A stretch of 64,000 nucleotides of DNA from Streptomyces lydicus (GTDB lineage: Bacteria > Actinomycetota > Actinomycetes > Streptomycetales > Streptomycetaceae): contig NZ_CP017157.1 in assembly GCF_001729485.1 (NCBI RefSeq), positions 62,001-126,000 on the forward strand, read 5' to 3'. Positions 24,007 through 31,868 of the stretch are shown here, piece by piece. The translations under genes and the position numbers were made by a program. The notes under the pieces are model-generated. The model did no database searches and was not told where the DNA came from. It was given only the letters and a program-made list of their open reading frames with translations. Positions within the stretch are counted from its first letter, which is position 1; the number at the start of each line of letters is the position of its first letter.

Positions 24007-24035
24007 GCGCCCGGGCTGTCGGCAGGCCCGGGCGC
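24007..24035. terminator. Bidirectional terminator
   Basis: Perfect 10-bp inverted repeat GCGCCCGGGC/GCCCGGGCGC with a 9-nt loop, in the 55-bp gap between two convergent genes. Confidence 0.8.
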
Positions 24036-24054
24036 GCGCTGCGCTGTGCGCGGG

Positions 24055-24708
24055 CTACTTCCCGACGCCCGCCGCCAGCTGGGCGCCGTGGACGCTCGAC
24101 GACCAGTTGGTGACCTTGCTCTTGCCGACGGAGATGTGCAGCCGCTTCTCGGCGAAGTTGACGGTGGCCGGACCGTGGGTGACGGAGTTGGCCGAGGTGC
24201 CCATGAAGTCGACGGTGACCGACTTCTGCTCGGTGCCCTTGGCGGCCGCGGTGTTGGTGGGGATGACCGCGTAGGCGTAGCCGTGGGAGGGCACCGTGAT
24301 GCGGGTGCCGTCGAACTGACCGGGGGTGCCCTGGAGCAGCGGCAACGGGTCCTTGGCGTTGTTGAAGCGCAGCAGCGGGGCGTTGTACAGCTTGCAGTCG
24401 CGGCTCGTGTTGTTCTTGAACTTCACGGTCACGTGGCTGTCGGCGCCGGTCTGCTGGGAGAACGTGAGCTTGTACGTGCTCGGGTAGCAGTCGGGCACGC
24501 GTCGCGAGGCCGCGCCCGCTCCTGCGCCCGCCGCGGCCGCACCACCACCGATGATCCTGCGCTTCTTGCTCTTGGACGACGAGGAAGAGGACTTCTTCGA
24601 CTTCTTCGAGGAGTGACTGTTGCAGCCGGTGAGCGCGAGCGAACCGGCCAATCCGAGGGCGAGCGCGGCGTAGGCAGCGGAGCGGCGGCGGGAGCGGGCT
24701 GCGGTCAT
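24055..24708 (-). CDS. DUF4232 lipoprotein
   Basis: A 217-residue lipoprotein. The signal peptide ends in lipobox LALTGC (Cys at about residue 29). A Ser/Lys-rich linker with runs of serine and a Gly/Ala segment lead to a DUF4232 domain: VTVKFKNNTSRDCKLYNAPLL, VPSHGYAYAVIPTN, and a conserved Cys pair. These secreted beta-sandwich proteins are abundant in Streptomyces and of unknown role. The ATG at 24708 starts a normal basic n-region (TAARSRRRSA). A second DUF4232 lipoprotein lies at 27240-28061. Confidence 0.85.
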   Translation of the reverse strand: MTAARSRRRSAAYAALALGLAGSLALTGCNSHSSKKSKKSSSSSSKSKKRRIIGGGAAAAGAGAGAASRRVPDCYPSTYKLTFSQQTGADSHVTVKFKNNTSRDCKLYNAPLLRFNNAKDPLPLLQGTPGQFDGTRITVPSHGYAYAVIPTNTAAAKGTEQKSVTVDFMGTSANSVTHGPATVNFAEKRLHISVGKSKVTNWSSSVHGAQLAAGVGK

Positions 24709-24880
24709 GGGTGGATCCCCCAGTGGGTCGCTGCGGTCAGCGAGGTGTGTCTGTCATGGCACGGCCACGATATCGAGTGCGGTCGAATGCGCCAGGGCGG
24801 GTGCGAACGGCACCCGGCCGGAAGCGCGTCGTCGCAGGTCAGATGGGTCGGTGGGGCGATGGGCGGGGTGCCGGCGAGGC

Positions 24881-25753
24881 TCATTCCGGACAACTGGGCA
24901 ACGGGGTGTTTTCCAGCTGTTCCGGGCGGATCCGGATGCCCGGCACCCACATCTGTTTCCCCTCGTGATCGATCCGGAACCACATGCTGCTGTGCCCGCC
25001 CACCTCGTCGGTGACGGTCACCCCGTTGGCGATCCGGCAGACCGCGTGCAGCACATCGCCGTGCCAGACGTGTCCCACGACGTTGGCGCGACGGTAGACC
25101 CGGTACGGGTCCCGGGCCAGGGCGAGGGCGCAGTTCTCGGTACGCCGGTGCCGGCAGTCCCGTTCGACGTTGTGCACGGTGATCAGGGCGGAGCCGGTGC
25201 CCCGGGCCGGGCTCTGCGGCTGCGGGGTCGCACCGTCGCCCGGGGAAGCGTCGGGCCCTGTCAGGGCGGGGACCGCCAGTGCCGCCGCGGCCAGTACGGC
25301 GGCGGTGCCGAGCGCGGCGAGGGCCAGCCGTAGCCGGCGCCGCCCGGCCGCCGGTGCGGTGGCGTCCCCGGCCGGTGGCTCCGCACGCGTCGCTCCTTCC
25401 GGCTCCGGCGAGGCCGCCACGCCGGCTTCACCGGCGTCCGCCGCCTCCTGGGCCCGGTGGAGCAGTGCGACGAGGGCGGGCAACCGGTCCTCGCCGGTGA
25501 AGGAGAGCTTGCACCACTGCACCAGCAGCCGCTCGTCGGGCAGGCTCTGCCCTCGCAGATAGCGGGAGAGGGACGAGCGGCTGGCAGGCAGCCGGCTCTC
25601 CAACTCCTTGAGGCTGTATCCGAGTTCGCCGTGCATACGGCGCAGTGCGGCGACGAACTCCCGTACCGGGCCGGAGAGTTCGTCGGGCAGCGGGGCGAGC
25701 GGCTTGCGGGGGGGCTGAGCGGCGTGGTTCTGATTGCCAGGCACGTCTGGCAT
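24881..25753 (-). CDS. Membrane-anchored XRE-type HTH protein with extracellular domain
   Basis: A 290-residue protein. The N-terminal HTH (LGYSLKELESRLPASRSSLSRYLRGQ, about residues 44-70) is XRE-like. A linker is followed by one transmembrane segment (LALAALGTAAVLAAAALAVPAL, about 140-162). The extracellular domain of ~110 residues begins ALITVHNVERDCRHRRTENC and contains Cys residues and VVGHVWHGDVLHAVC, reminiscent of bacterial SH3-like modules. Single-pass HTH proteins of this sort are frequent in Streptomyces and may couple an outside signal to DNA. The ATG at 25753 lies 24 bp below a large hairpin. Confidence 0.83.
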   Translation of the reverse strand: MPDVPGNQNHAAQPPRKPLAPLPDELSGPVREFVAALRRMHGELGYSLKELESRLPASRSSLSRYLRGQSLPDERLLVQWCKLSFTGEDRLPALVALLHRAQEAADAGEAGVAASPEPEGATRAEPPAGDATAPAAGRRRLRLALAALGTAAVLAAAALAVPALTGPDASPGDGATPQPQSPARGTGSALITVHNVERDCRHRRTENCALALARDPYRVYRRANVVGHVWHGDVLHAVCRIANGVTVTDEVGGHSSMWFRIDHEGKQMWVPGIRIRPEQLENTPLPSCPE

Positions 25754-25777
25754 TCCAGCACAGCGGACATGCCCGCG

Positions 25778-25818
25778 CGAGGGGCACTTCCGCTCCCCTG
25801 TGACGGAAGTGCCCCTCG
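25778..25818. terminator. Large hairpin between parS pair and HTH gene
   Basis: A perfect 15-bp inverted repeat (CGAGGGGCACTTCCG) with an 11-nt loop. For minus-strand transcription it follows the amidase-like gene and the two parS sites, and precedes the HTH gene start by 24 bp. It can be a terminator of the former, or an attenuator or operator for the latter. Confidence 0.7.
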
Positions 25819-25855
25819 ATACACGATCCGGATCGGACCCGGATCGGTTGGTGAC

Positions 25856-25869
25856 GTTTCACGTGAAAC
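25856..25869. other. parS: parS site
   Basis: Exact GTTTCACGTGAAAC; centre 22 bp from the neighbouring copy, the closest pair in the window. Confidence 0.94.
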
Positions 25870-25877
25870 CCACGGAT

Positions 25878-25891
25878 GTTTCACGTGAAAC
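25878..25891. other. parS: parS site
   Basis: Exact GTTTCACGTGAAAC, 36 bp after the stop of the minus-strand cysteine hydrolase gene at 25928. Confidence 0.94.
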
Positions 25892-25927
25892 GCCGTGTTG
25901 CGCCGTACCGGCCCTGTGTTCGGCCGG

Positions 25928-26941
25928 TCAGTCGCCGAACATGACGGGCCGATAGAACTTGAACTCCGCGTCGCCTCCCGGCAGTCCGTAGGTCAGCGTC
26001 CGGTGATCGGTGCCGTGGCCGCCGCGCTGTTCGTAGGCCGTGTACGAGGAGTGCGCCTCGTTGTTCCACCTCTCGAAGATCACGACGTGCCGGTTGTTGT
26101 TGTCGCCGGCCGCGTCGATGAGCAGGTCACCGGGCTTCAGCTCGCCGAGCGCGATGGGGCGGGTGATGCTGCGGTTGGTGGCCAGGCCCACGGTGTTGGT
26201 GCCCGGTGTCGGCAGTCCCAGTGCCATGGAGGCGTAGCCGGAGCAGTCCTGGCGAAAGCCGTCCTTCCAGACCTTGGCCTGGCTGTACGGGACCTGGGAG
26301 CCGTTGTCGGCGGTGAGCCAGGTGGCGGCCCGGTTGAGCATCTCCTGCCGGGAGTCGCCGGGCTGCGGCTGACCGCCGCCCTGGACCGGTACGCCCGGCA
26401 GCCGGTCCTGCGGGACGTCCACGGCGACCACGCTGAGGAATCCCGTGACCGGCCCCGTGAGATGCGCCATGAACGTCGAGCAGGCGGAGCCCTCGCACAC
26501 CTTGCGGTCGGTGTCGACCTGGTAGTCGGCGGTGATCCGGTCCTGGCCCGCCGCGGTCTTGTTGATCATCCCGACGGCAGGGGAGCCGGTGTCCGCGGTG
26601 GCGTGCACCACCCACCGGGTGCCCCAGGTCGGGAAGTCGGCGGCGGCCGCGGCCCGGCGCCCGGAAGCGGCTCCGGTGGTGCGGGCGGAGACGGCGGTGG
26701 CCGCCGTAGCGGTGTCGCGGGTGAGCTTGGTCGAGGCCGCCGACGTGCCGGCCGGTGTGCCGTGGGCGAGGCCGGCGAACGCGGTGACGCCGAGGCCGGC
26801 CGCGGCCACGGCGGGCAGCACCCGGCGCACCGTCGTCCCGCGGAACGGGGACCGCCGGCGCTCCGCCGGGCCGCCCGTGGCGGCGGTTTGTTGCGTGGCG
26901 GTGGTGGAGTCCACCGGGTGCGTGCTGCTGTGCTCGTACAT
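25928..26941 (-). CDS. Secreted NlpC/P60- or CHAP-like cysteine hydrolase
   Basis: A 337-residue exported protein. A twin-positive, Pro-rich n-region and hydrophobic stretch VLPAVAAAGLGVTAFAGLAHG form the signal. The C-terminal ~150 residues hold a papain-like pattern: catalytic Cys in RQDCSGYASMALGL, then LKPGDLLIDAAGD and His in NRHVVIFERWNN. Such enzymes hydrolyse peptidoglycan peptides or amides. The central region (about 120-190) has a Cys pair (KVCEGSACSTF) and no family I recognise. The ATG at 26941 is preceded by GGAGGGGA; an open frame to 27157 upstream lacks such a signal. Single gene. Confidence 0.8.
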   Translation of the reverse strand: MYEHSSTHPVDSTTATQQTAATGGPAERRRSPFRGTTVRRVLPAVAAAGLGVTAFAGLAHGTPAGTSAASTKLTRDTATAATAVSARTTGAASGRRAAAAADFPTWGTRWVVHATADTGSPAVGMINKTAAGQDRITADYQVDTDRKVCEGSACSTFMAHLTGPVTGFLSVVAVDVPQDRLPGVPVQGGGQPQPGDSRQEMLNRAATWLTADNGSQVPYSQAKVWKDGFRQDCSGYASMALGLPTPGTNTVGLATNRSITRPIALGELKPGDLLIDAAGDNNNRHVVIFERWNNEAHSSYTAYEQRGGHGTDHRTLTYGLPGGDAEFKFYRPVMFGD

Positions 26942-27179
26942 GCCGATTCCCCTCCGTGGACGGCCGGTTGGCCTGGTGCCCGTCGGCCGGTCGATGAGCC
27001 GCCGCCCGGTCTGGAGGCGGTGACGGGGACCATCGTGTGCCGGGGGCGCGGGCCGGCCGGAGGTTCCGTGTCCCGCGGGACGTCCCGGCCCGGTGCGAGG
27101 CTGTGACCTGCGGGAACCTCGTCCGCGTGAGACAGGCGGAAGCGTCGTACGAGACATGACGGGACGGTGCGCAGGCGAA

Positions 27180-27209
27180 AGGGCGCCCGCTCGGGGAGGC
27201 GGGCGCCCT
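27180..27209 (-). terminator. Terminator of the second DUF4232 gene
   Basis: Perfect 11-bp stem AGGGCGCCCGC/GCGGGCGCCCT with an 8-nt loop, 30 bp past the minus-strand stop. The remainder of the 298-bp gap 26942-27239 shows nothing else definite. Confidence 0.82.
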
Positions 27210-27239
27210 GCTCAGGGGTGGTGGCTCAGTGGCTCGGGC

Positions 27240-28061
27240 TCACCAGGTCGTCGCCTCGTTCGCATCGGACTGCCAGTACGTCACCCAGGCGCTGTCGTCG
27301 ACGTACACCGAGCCGCCAGGGATCGGCACCGCGGCCGAACCGCCGATGCTGCCCTTGCCGTCGCGGCCGGGAAGGCTGACGGACAGCGAGGTCATGGTGC
27401 GGCCGTGGTGCCCGGAGCCGTCGGCGGACGAGGTCATCACACCCGCGTAGCCGGACTGGCCGGGGGCGAGGGTGACCACGGACTGCGGCTTGCTGTCCGG
27501 CAGTTCGGCGAGCGGCGCCTGCGCCCCGTCGAACCTCAGGTACGGGGCCAGGTACAGGTCGCAGGTGGCGCCGGAGGTGTTGGTGGCCACCAGCAGCAGA
27601 TGATTGACCGGCCGCTTCAGCGGCTGGGCGACGATGCGGATCTTGGCGGCGTCACAGGCGCTGTGCCGCACGGCTGGCGCGCTGCCGACCCTGCCCGCAC
27701 CCTGCGCCCGAGAGCCTGCCCGGGAGCCCGCCCGGGAGCCCGCCGCGGTGTCGCCCCAGCCCTTGGCGGACGCCTGCTCCGCGCCGCCCCTGTCGGGCCG
27801 CGCACCGCCCTGCCCGGCGCTGCCAACCGTCGCCGGGGTGTCCGCGGTGGTGTCCGGCGTCCCGTCCGCCGGACCCTTGGCGTCCTGCTGCGCCGGGGTG
27901 TACGGCTTGGCGGCGCCGGTCCGCAGCGGGTTGTCCTGGCCGCAAGCGGTGAGGGTGAGCGCGGCGACGGCGGTCAGGCCGGCCGCGGCGATCCGCAGCG
28001 TACGGCGGCGGACGGCGCGGGCCGTACGAGGGTTGCTGGCCTGGCTCAGGCTGCGCGGCAT
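27240..28061 (-). CDS. DUF4232 lipoprotein
   Basis: A 273-residue lipoprotein with lipobox LTLTAC (Cys about residue 40) after a basic n-region. The linker contains three tandem AGSR units (about residues 108-119). The C-terminal DUF4232 domain has KIRIVAQPLKRPVNHLLLVA, TCDLYLAPYLRF and SDSKP-like loops with two Cys. Only the domain type is shared with 24055-24708; the linkers differ. Secreted and cell-surface; function unknown. The ATG at 28061 is the only sensible start for the signal peptide. Confidence 0.85.
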   Translation of the reverse strand: MPRSLSQASNPRTARAVRRRTLRIAAAGLTAVAALTLTACGQDNPLRTGAAKPYTPAQQDAKGPADGTPDTTADTPATVGSAGQGGARPDRGGAEQASAKGWGDTAAGSRAGSRAGSRAQGAGRVGSAPAVRHSACDAAKIRIVAQPLKRPVNHLLLVATNTSGATCDLYLAPYLRFDGAQAPLAELPDSKPQSVVTLAPGQSGYAGVMTSSADGSGHHGRTMTSLSVSLPGRDGKGSIGGSAAVPIPGGSVYVDDSAWVTYWQSDANEATTW

Positions 28062-28253
28062 CTCCGGTCTCCCCCGGGTCGGTGGTGGTCCTGCGTTCCG
28101 TCCACCACTCTGCCGCCGGCCGTTGCCGTGTCACTAACGTGCGCCTAACGCCCCCTCGGCGGGACCAGGCGGCCGGTGCGGTGACCGGGCGTGCGGCGGG
28201 GCGACCGCGGCCCGCCGGCTGCACCGGCCACCGCCCGCCTCACCTCCTGCCGC

Positions 28254-30293
28254 TCAGCCGCGCTCGTCGCTCTCCTCACCGGCACCGCTCCTCCTGCCCT
28301 TGCCGCCCTCCCCGCGCTCGTCGCGCGCGAAGAGCTGCGTCAGCGTGCTGATGGTGTAGACGTCGGTGGCCTCCTCGTCCACCAGATGCATCTCGGCGAG
28401 CCGGTCCAGGCCGTCCTGGGTGCGTTCCGGGTCGTACCCGGCGAGCGCCGCCGCCACCGAGGCGTTGAGATGGCCGTCGGCGCTGGTCGCCAGGGCGCTG
28501 AGCAGCCGTGCGTCGTCCGCCGACAGCCGGGCGACGGACATCCGCAGCGCCGCCGCCATCCCGGTGTCCTCCGCCGACAGCAGCGCCAGCCGCCGCCGCT
28601 CGTCGCGCAGCGCGGCGGCGAGCCGGGCCAGCCGCCAGCGCGGCCGGGCGGTCAGCTGGGCGGCCGCGGCGCGCAGGGCCAGCGGCAGCCCGTCGCACAG
28701 GTCGACCAACTCCCGGGCAGCGGCCGGGTCCTCGGCCACGCGCTCCGGACCGAGCATGGCCCCGAGCAGCGCGGCGCCCTCCTCATGGCCGAGTGCCTGG
28801 AGCCCGACGGGACGGGCGCAGTCGGTGGCGACCAGACCGTCGAGGCGGCTGCGGCTGGTGACGACCGTGGCGCAGTGCAGGCCACCGGGCAGCAGCGGCC
28901 TGACCTGCGCCGAGCTACGCGCGTTGTCGAGGACGACCAGCAGCCGGCGGTCCGCGACCAGTGACCGGAACAGCGCCGAGGCGGCCTGCGCCGAACCGGG
29001 TACCCGTTCCTGGGGCGTGCCGAGCGCGAGCAGGAAGTCGCGCAGGATCTCGGCGGGCGCGGCCTCGTCGCCCTCGCCGAAGCCCCGCAGATCCGCGAAG
29101 AGCTGCCCGTCGGGGAAGGCGTCCGCGTGCAGATGGGCCCACTGCACGGCGCAGGCGGTCTTGCCGACGCCGGCCGGTCCCGCGACCACCGCCAAGGGGC
29201 TCTCGCCGGTCGTACGGTCGGTCAATGCCTCGGTCAGCGCGCCGAGTTGCTCCTCCCGGGCCAGGAAGCGGGCCGGGGGCCTGGGCAGCAGCCGCGGTGC
29301 CGACCCGGTCCGCCCGGAGCCGTCACCGGCGGTCGACCCGCCGTCCGCACCGCCCGGGCCACCGGTCGCGTCACCGGCAGCGGGTCGCTCCCCGGCGGAC
29401 GCCTCGATCGCCTCTCCCGCGTCGGCGCCTCCTTGGAGCGGCACCCGTCCGCCCTGTCCGTGTTTCACGTGAAACGACGGTGCTCCGGCGGGGCCGTCGC
29501 CCGCCCCGCGCGTGGCGTCCGCCGGCCGGTTGGGCTGACGCCCCGCGCCGGCCGCCTCGGCACGCAGAATCTCCTCGTACGCCTCGCGCAGCCGCTCGCC
29601 GGGATCGACACCCAGCTCCTCGTTGAGCAGCCGGCGGGTGCGGTGGAACCACTCCAGCGCGTCGGACTGCCGGCCGGTACGGAACAGCGCCCGCATCAGC
29701 CCGGCGATCAGGCCCTCCCGCAAGGGGTGGTTGACGGCGGCGGAGTAGAGGATGGCCGCTGCCTGCTCATGCTCACCGAGCGCGCCGTGCGCCCGCCCCA
29801 GCGCTTCGACGGCCGTCAGCCGGCGCTCCTCCAGGGCATGTGCCGCGGCCGCGAACGGCGGGCTGGTGACCGTGCCGGTCAGCGCGGGCCCGCGCCACAG
29901 CCCCAGCGCCTCGCGCAGCAGCGGCACCGCATCGGCCGGTGCCGCCTCGGGGCGGGCCAGCGCCACCAGCTCGCCGAACCGGTGGGCATCGATCAGTTCT
30001 TCCGGCAGACGCAGCAGGTAGGCCGAGCCGTGGGTGGTCAGCTCGATGCCGTATGCCTCCGCCCCGCCCTCGGCGAGCGTGGCGCGCAGCCGGGAGACGT
30101 GGCCCTGGACGACCGTACGGGCGTGTTCGGGTGGCTCGTCCTCCCACAGGGAGTCGATCAACTGCTCCAGTGGGACGGTGGTGTTGGGCTGCAGCAACAG
30201 CAGCGCCAGCACACTGCGCCGTTTGGCGGGCCCGAGCGACAGCTCTCCGGAGCCGGTCGTCACGGCGATCGGGCCGAGCAGTGAGAATTCCAA
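28254..30293 (-). CDS. AfsR/SARP-family regulator with BTAD and NB-ARC domains
   Basis: A 679-residue regulator. An OmpR-like winged HTH (about 1-95; GPAKRRSVLALLLLQPNTTV) and BTAD (about 96-245; HRFGELVALAR, EALEWFHRTRRLLNEELGVDPG-like end) define a SARP. A low-complexity linker (about 246-335) contains FHVKH, encoded by an exact parS. The NB-ARC ATPase has P-loop VVAGPAGVGKTACAVQ and RRLLVVLDNA. A winged-helix region ends the protein; the TPR array of full AfsR is missing. The start is TTG 30293 with GGAGGG eight bp before it, inside the end of the M18 gene, so the two are translationally coupled. Targets are unknown; no antibiotic cluster is adjacent. Confidence 0.9.
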   Translation of the reverse strand: MEFSLLGPIAVTTGSGELSLGPAKRRSVLALLLLQPNTTVPLEQLIDSLWEDEPPEHARTVVQGHVSRLRATLAEGGAEAYGIELTTHGSAYLLRLPEELIDAHRFGELVALARPEAAPADAVPLLREALGLWRGPALTGTVTSPPFAAAAHALEERRLTAVEALGRAHGALGEHEQAAAILYSAAVNHPLREGLIAGLMRALFRTGRQSDALEWFHRTRRLLNEELGVDPGERLREAYEEILRAEAAGAGRQPNRPADATRGAGDGPAGAPSFHVKHGQGGRVPLQGGADAGEAIEASAGERPAAGDATGGPGGADGGSTAGDGSGRTGSAPRLLPRPPARFLAREEQLGALTEALTDRTTGESPLAVVAGPAGVGKTACAVQWAHLHADAFPDGQLFADLRGFGEGDEAAPAEILRDFLLALGTPQERVPGSAQAASALFRSLVADRRLLVVLDNARSSAQVRPLLPGGLHCATVVTSRSRLDGLVATDCARPVGLQALGHEEGAALLGAMLGPERVAEDPAAARELVDLCDGLPLALRAAAAQLTARPRWRLARLAAALRDERRRLALLSAEDTGMAAALRMSVARLSADDARLLSALATSADGHLNASVAAALAGYDPERTQDGLDRLAEMHLVDEEATDVYTISTLTQLFARDERGEGGKGRRSGAGEESDERG
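29462..29475. other. parS: Intragenic parS site
   Basis: Exact GTTTCACGTGAAAC inside the linker of the SARP/NB-ARC gene, where the minus strand reads it as FHVK. It is the only copy of the fifteen located in a coding sequence. Confidence 0.93.
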
Positions 30294-30294
30294 C

Positions 30295-31590
30295 TCAGCC
30301 CTCCAGGAAGGCTGTCAGGGCGTTCGCCAGCAGATAGGGGTCCTCGGCGCCGCACAGTTCACGTGCCGAGTGCATGGACAGGATCGCCACGCCGATGTCG
30401 ACGGTGGCGATGCCGTGCCGGGCCGCGGTGATGGGACCGATCGTGGTCCCGCACGGCATTGCGTTGTTGGAGACGAAGCTCTGCCACGGCACCCCGGCGC
30501 GCTCACAGGCAGCCGCGAAGACCGCCCGCCCGCTGCCGTCCGTCGCATAGCGCTGATTGACGTTGACCTTCAGGATCGGGCCGCCGTTCGGCATCGGGTG
30601 GTGGCTCGGGTCGTGCCGCTCGCTGTAGTTGGGGTGCACGGCGTGCCCGGTGTCGGACGAGAGACAGACGGTGCCGGCAAAGGCCCGGGCCCGGTCCTCG
30701 TACGAGCCGCCGCGCGCGAAGACCGAGCGCTCCAGCACCGTCCCGAGCAGCGGACCGTCCGCGCCGGTGTCGGACTGGCTGCCGTTCTCCTCGTGGTCGA
30801 AGGCGGCCAGCACCGGGATGGCGGTCAGCCGGCTGCCGGCGGCGGCAGCGGCGGTGAGCGCGGCCGTACCGGCGTGCACGGACAGCAGGTTGTCCATCCG
30901 CGGGCCGGCGACCAGCTCGCGGTCGCGTCCCAGGTAGGCGGGCGGTTCGATGCTGTGGACCATCAGGTCCCAGCCCTTGACGTCCTCGGCCGGGACGCCG
31001 ATCTCGTCAGCGACGAAGGAGATCAGATCCCCCTCGGCCACCTCGCCCAGGCCCCAGATCGGTGTCATGTGGCGCTGCTTGTCGAGCTTGAGCCCCTCGG
31101 AGTTCACCGAGCGGTCGAGGTGCACCGCCAGCTGCGGCACCCGCAGCAACGCCCGGTCGACATTGACCAGTCGGTGGCTCCCGTCAGCCAGCGTGACCCG
31201 GCCGCTCAGCCCCAGATCGCGGTCGAGCCAGGTGTTGAGCAGGGTGCCGCCGTAGATCTCGACGGCGATCTGCCGCCAGCCGCGGGCGCCGGTATCCGGA
31301 ATCGGCTTGACCCGCAGATTGGGAGAGTCGGTGTGCGCCCCGACAATGCGGTACGGAGTGGCGGCATGCACGCCCTCGGGCACGTACCAGGCGATGATCG
31401 CGCCACCGCGCAGTACGTACTTCCCGCCGCTCTCGCCGTCCCAGGCGTCGACCTCGGCGACCTGCCGGAAGCCGGCCTTCTCCAGCCGCTCCGCCGCGTT
31501 CGCCACCGCGTGGTAGGGCGACGGACTGGCGGCAAGGAAGGACATCAGGTCGTCGGTGTGGCCGCGATCGAAGCGGGCGGAGTTGGTCAT
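30295..31590 (-). CDS. M18-family aspartyl aminopeptidase
   Basis: A 431-residue di-zinc aminopeptidase. Metal and catalytic segments appear in order: GAHTDSPNLRVKP (His), PRMDNLLSV (Asp), FDHEENGSQSDTG (Glu-Glu), VCLSSDTGHAVHPNYSERHD (Asp, His), and a C-terminal His in ILSMHSARE. M18 enzymes remove N-terminal Asp/Glu and form dodecamers in the cytosol. The ATG at 31590 was chosen for the conserved start DLMSFLAASPSPYHAVANAA. The stop lies one base before the TTG of the SARP gene, so the peptidase is first in a two-gene operon. Confidence 0.93.
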   Translation of the reverse strand: MTNSARFDRGHTDDLMSFLAASPSPYHAVANAAERLEKAGFRQVAEVDAWDGESGGKYVLRGGAIIAWYVPEGVHAATPYRIVGAHTDSPNLRVKPIPDTGARGWRQIAVEIYGGTLLNTWLDRDLGLSGRVTLADGSHRLVNVDRALLRVPQLAVHLDRSVNSEGLKLDKQRHMTPIWGLGEVAEGDLISFVADEIGVPAEDVKGWDLMVHSIEPPAYLGRDRELVAGPRMDNLLSVHAGTAALTAAAAAGSRLTAIPVLAAFDHEENGSQSDTGADGPLLGTVLERSVFARGGSYEDRARAFAGTVCLSSDTGHAVHPNYSERHDPSHHPMPNGGPILKVNVNQRYATDGSGRAVFAAACERAGVPWQSFVSNNAMPCGTTIGPITAARHGIATVDIGVAILSMHSARELCGAEDPYLLANALTAFLEG

Positions 31591-31664
31591 GGATTCAGCA
31601 TAAAGAGCGGCGCCCCGCATTCCCCGCGTGCGTGCGGCGCGACTCCGTACCCTTCCGGCCACGA

Positions 31665-31685
31665 TTTCAGCATTCGAGGCTGAAA
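31665..31685. promoter_or_regulatory. TTTCAG-N9-CTGAAA inverted repeat upstream of the aminopeptidase
   Basis: A locally AT-rich 6-bp inverted repeat 75 bp before the M18 start. Its form suits an operator, but no known consensus was recognised. Confidence 0.3.
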
Positions 31686-31770
31686 ACCCTGCTGGACTGA
31701 GCGATTCCGGTCGTTGGGTGACATGTGGCGCCGGACGAGGGGCGCGCGGGCGGAGGCCGGGCGTGACGAA

Positions 31771-31800
31771 GCCCGCCTCTCCGGGGGAAGAGAGGCGGGC
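31771..31800 (-). terminator. Terminator of the acyl-CoA dehydrogenase gene
   Basis: Perfect 10-bp stem GCCCGCCTCT/AGAGGCGGGC with a 10-nt loop, 68 bp past the minus-strand stop. Confidence 0.78.
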
Positions 31801-31868
31801 GGCGTCAGTCTGCAAGGCCAATCTGAGAGACCTCTAAGAACGCCGCGGGCGGACCGCGGTCGGAGTGC

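Noticed and set aside
28254..30293. Antibiotic biosynthetic cluster around the SARP regulator
   Set aside because: Neighbours are a peptidase, lipoproteins and core metabolic genes; no biosynthetic enzymes are present.
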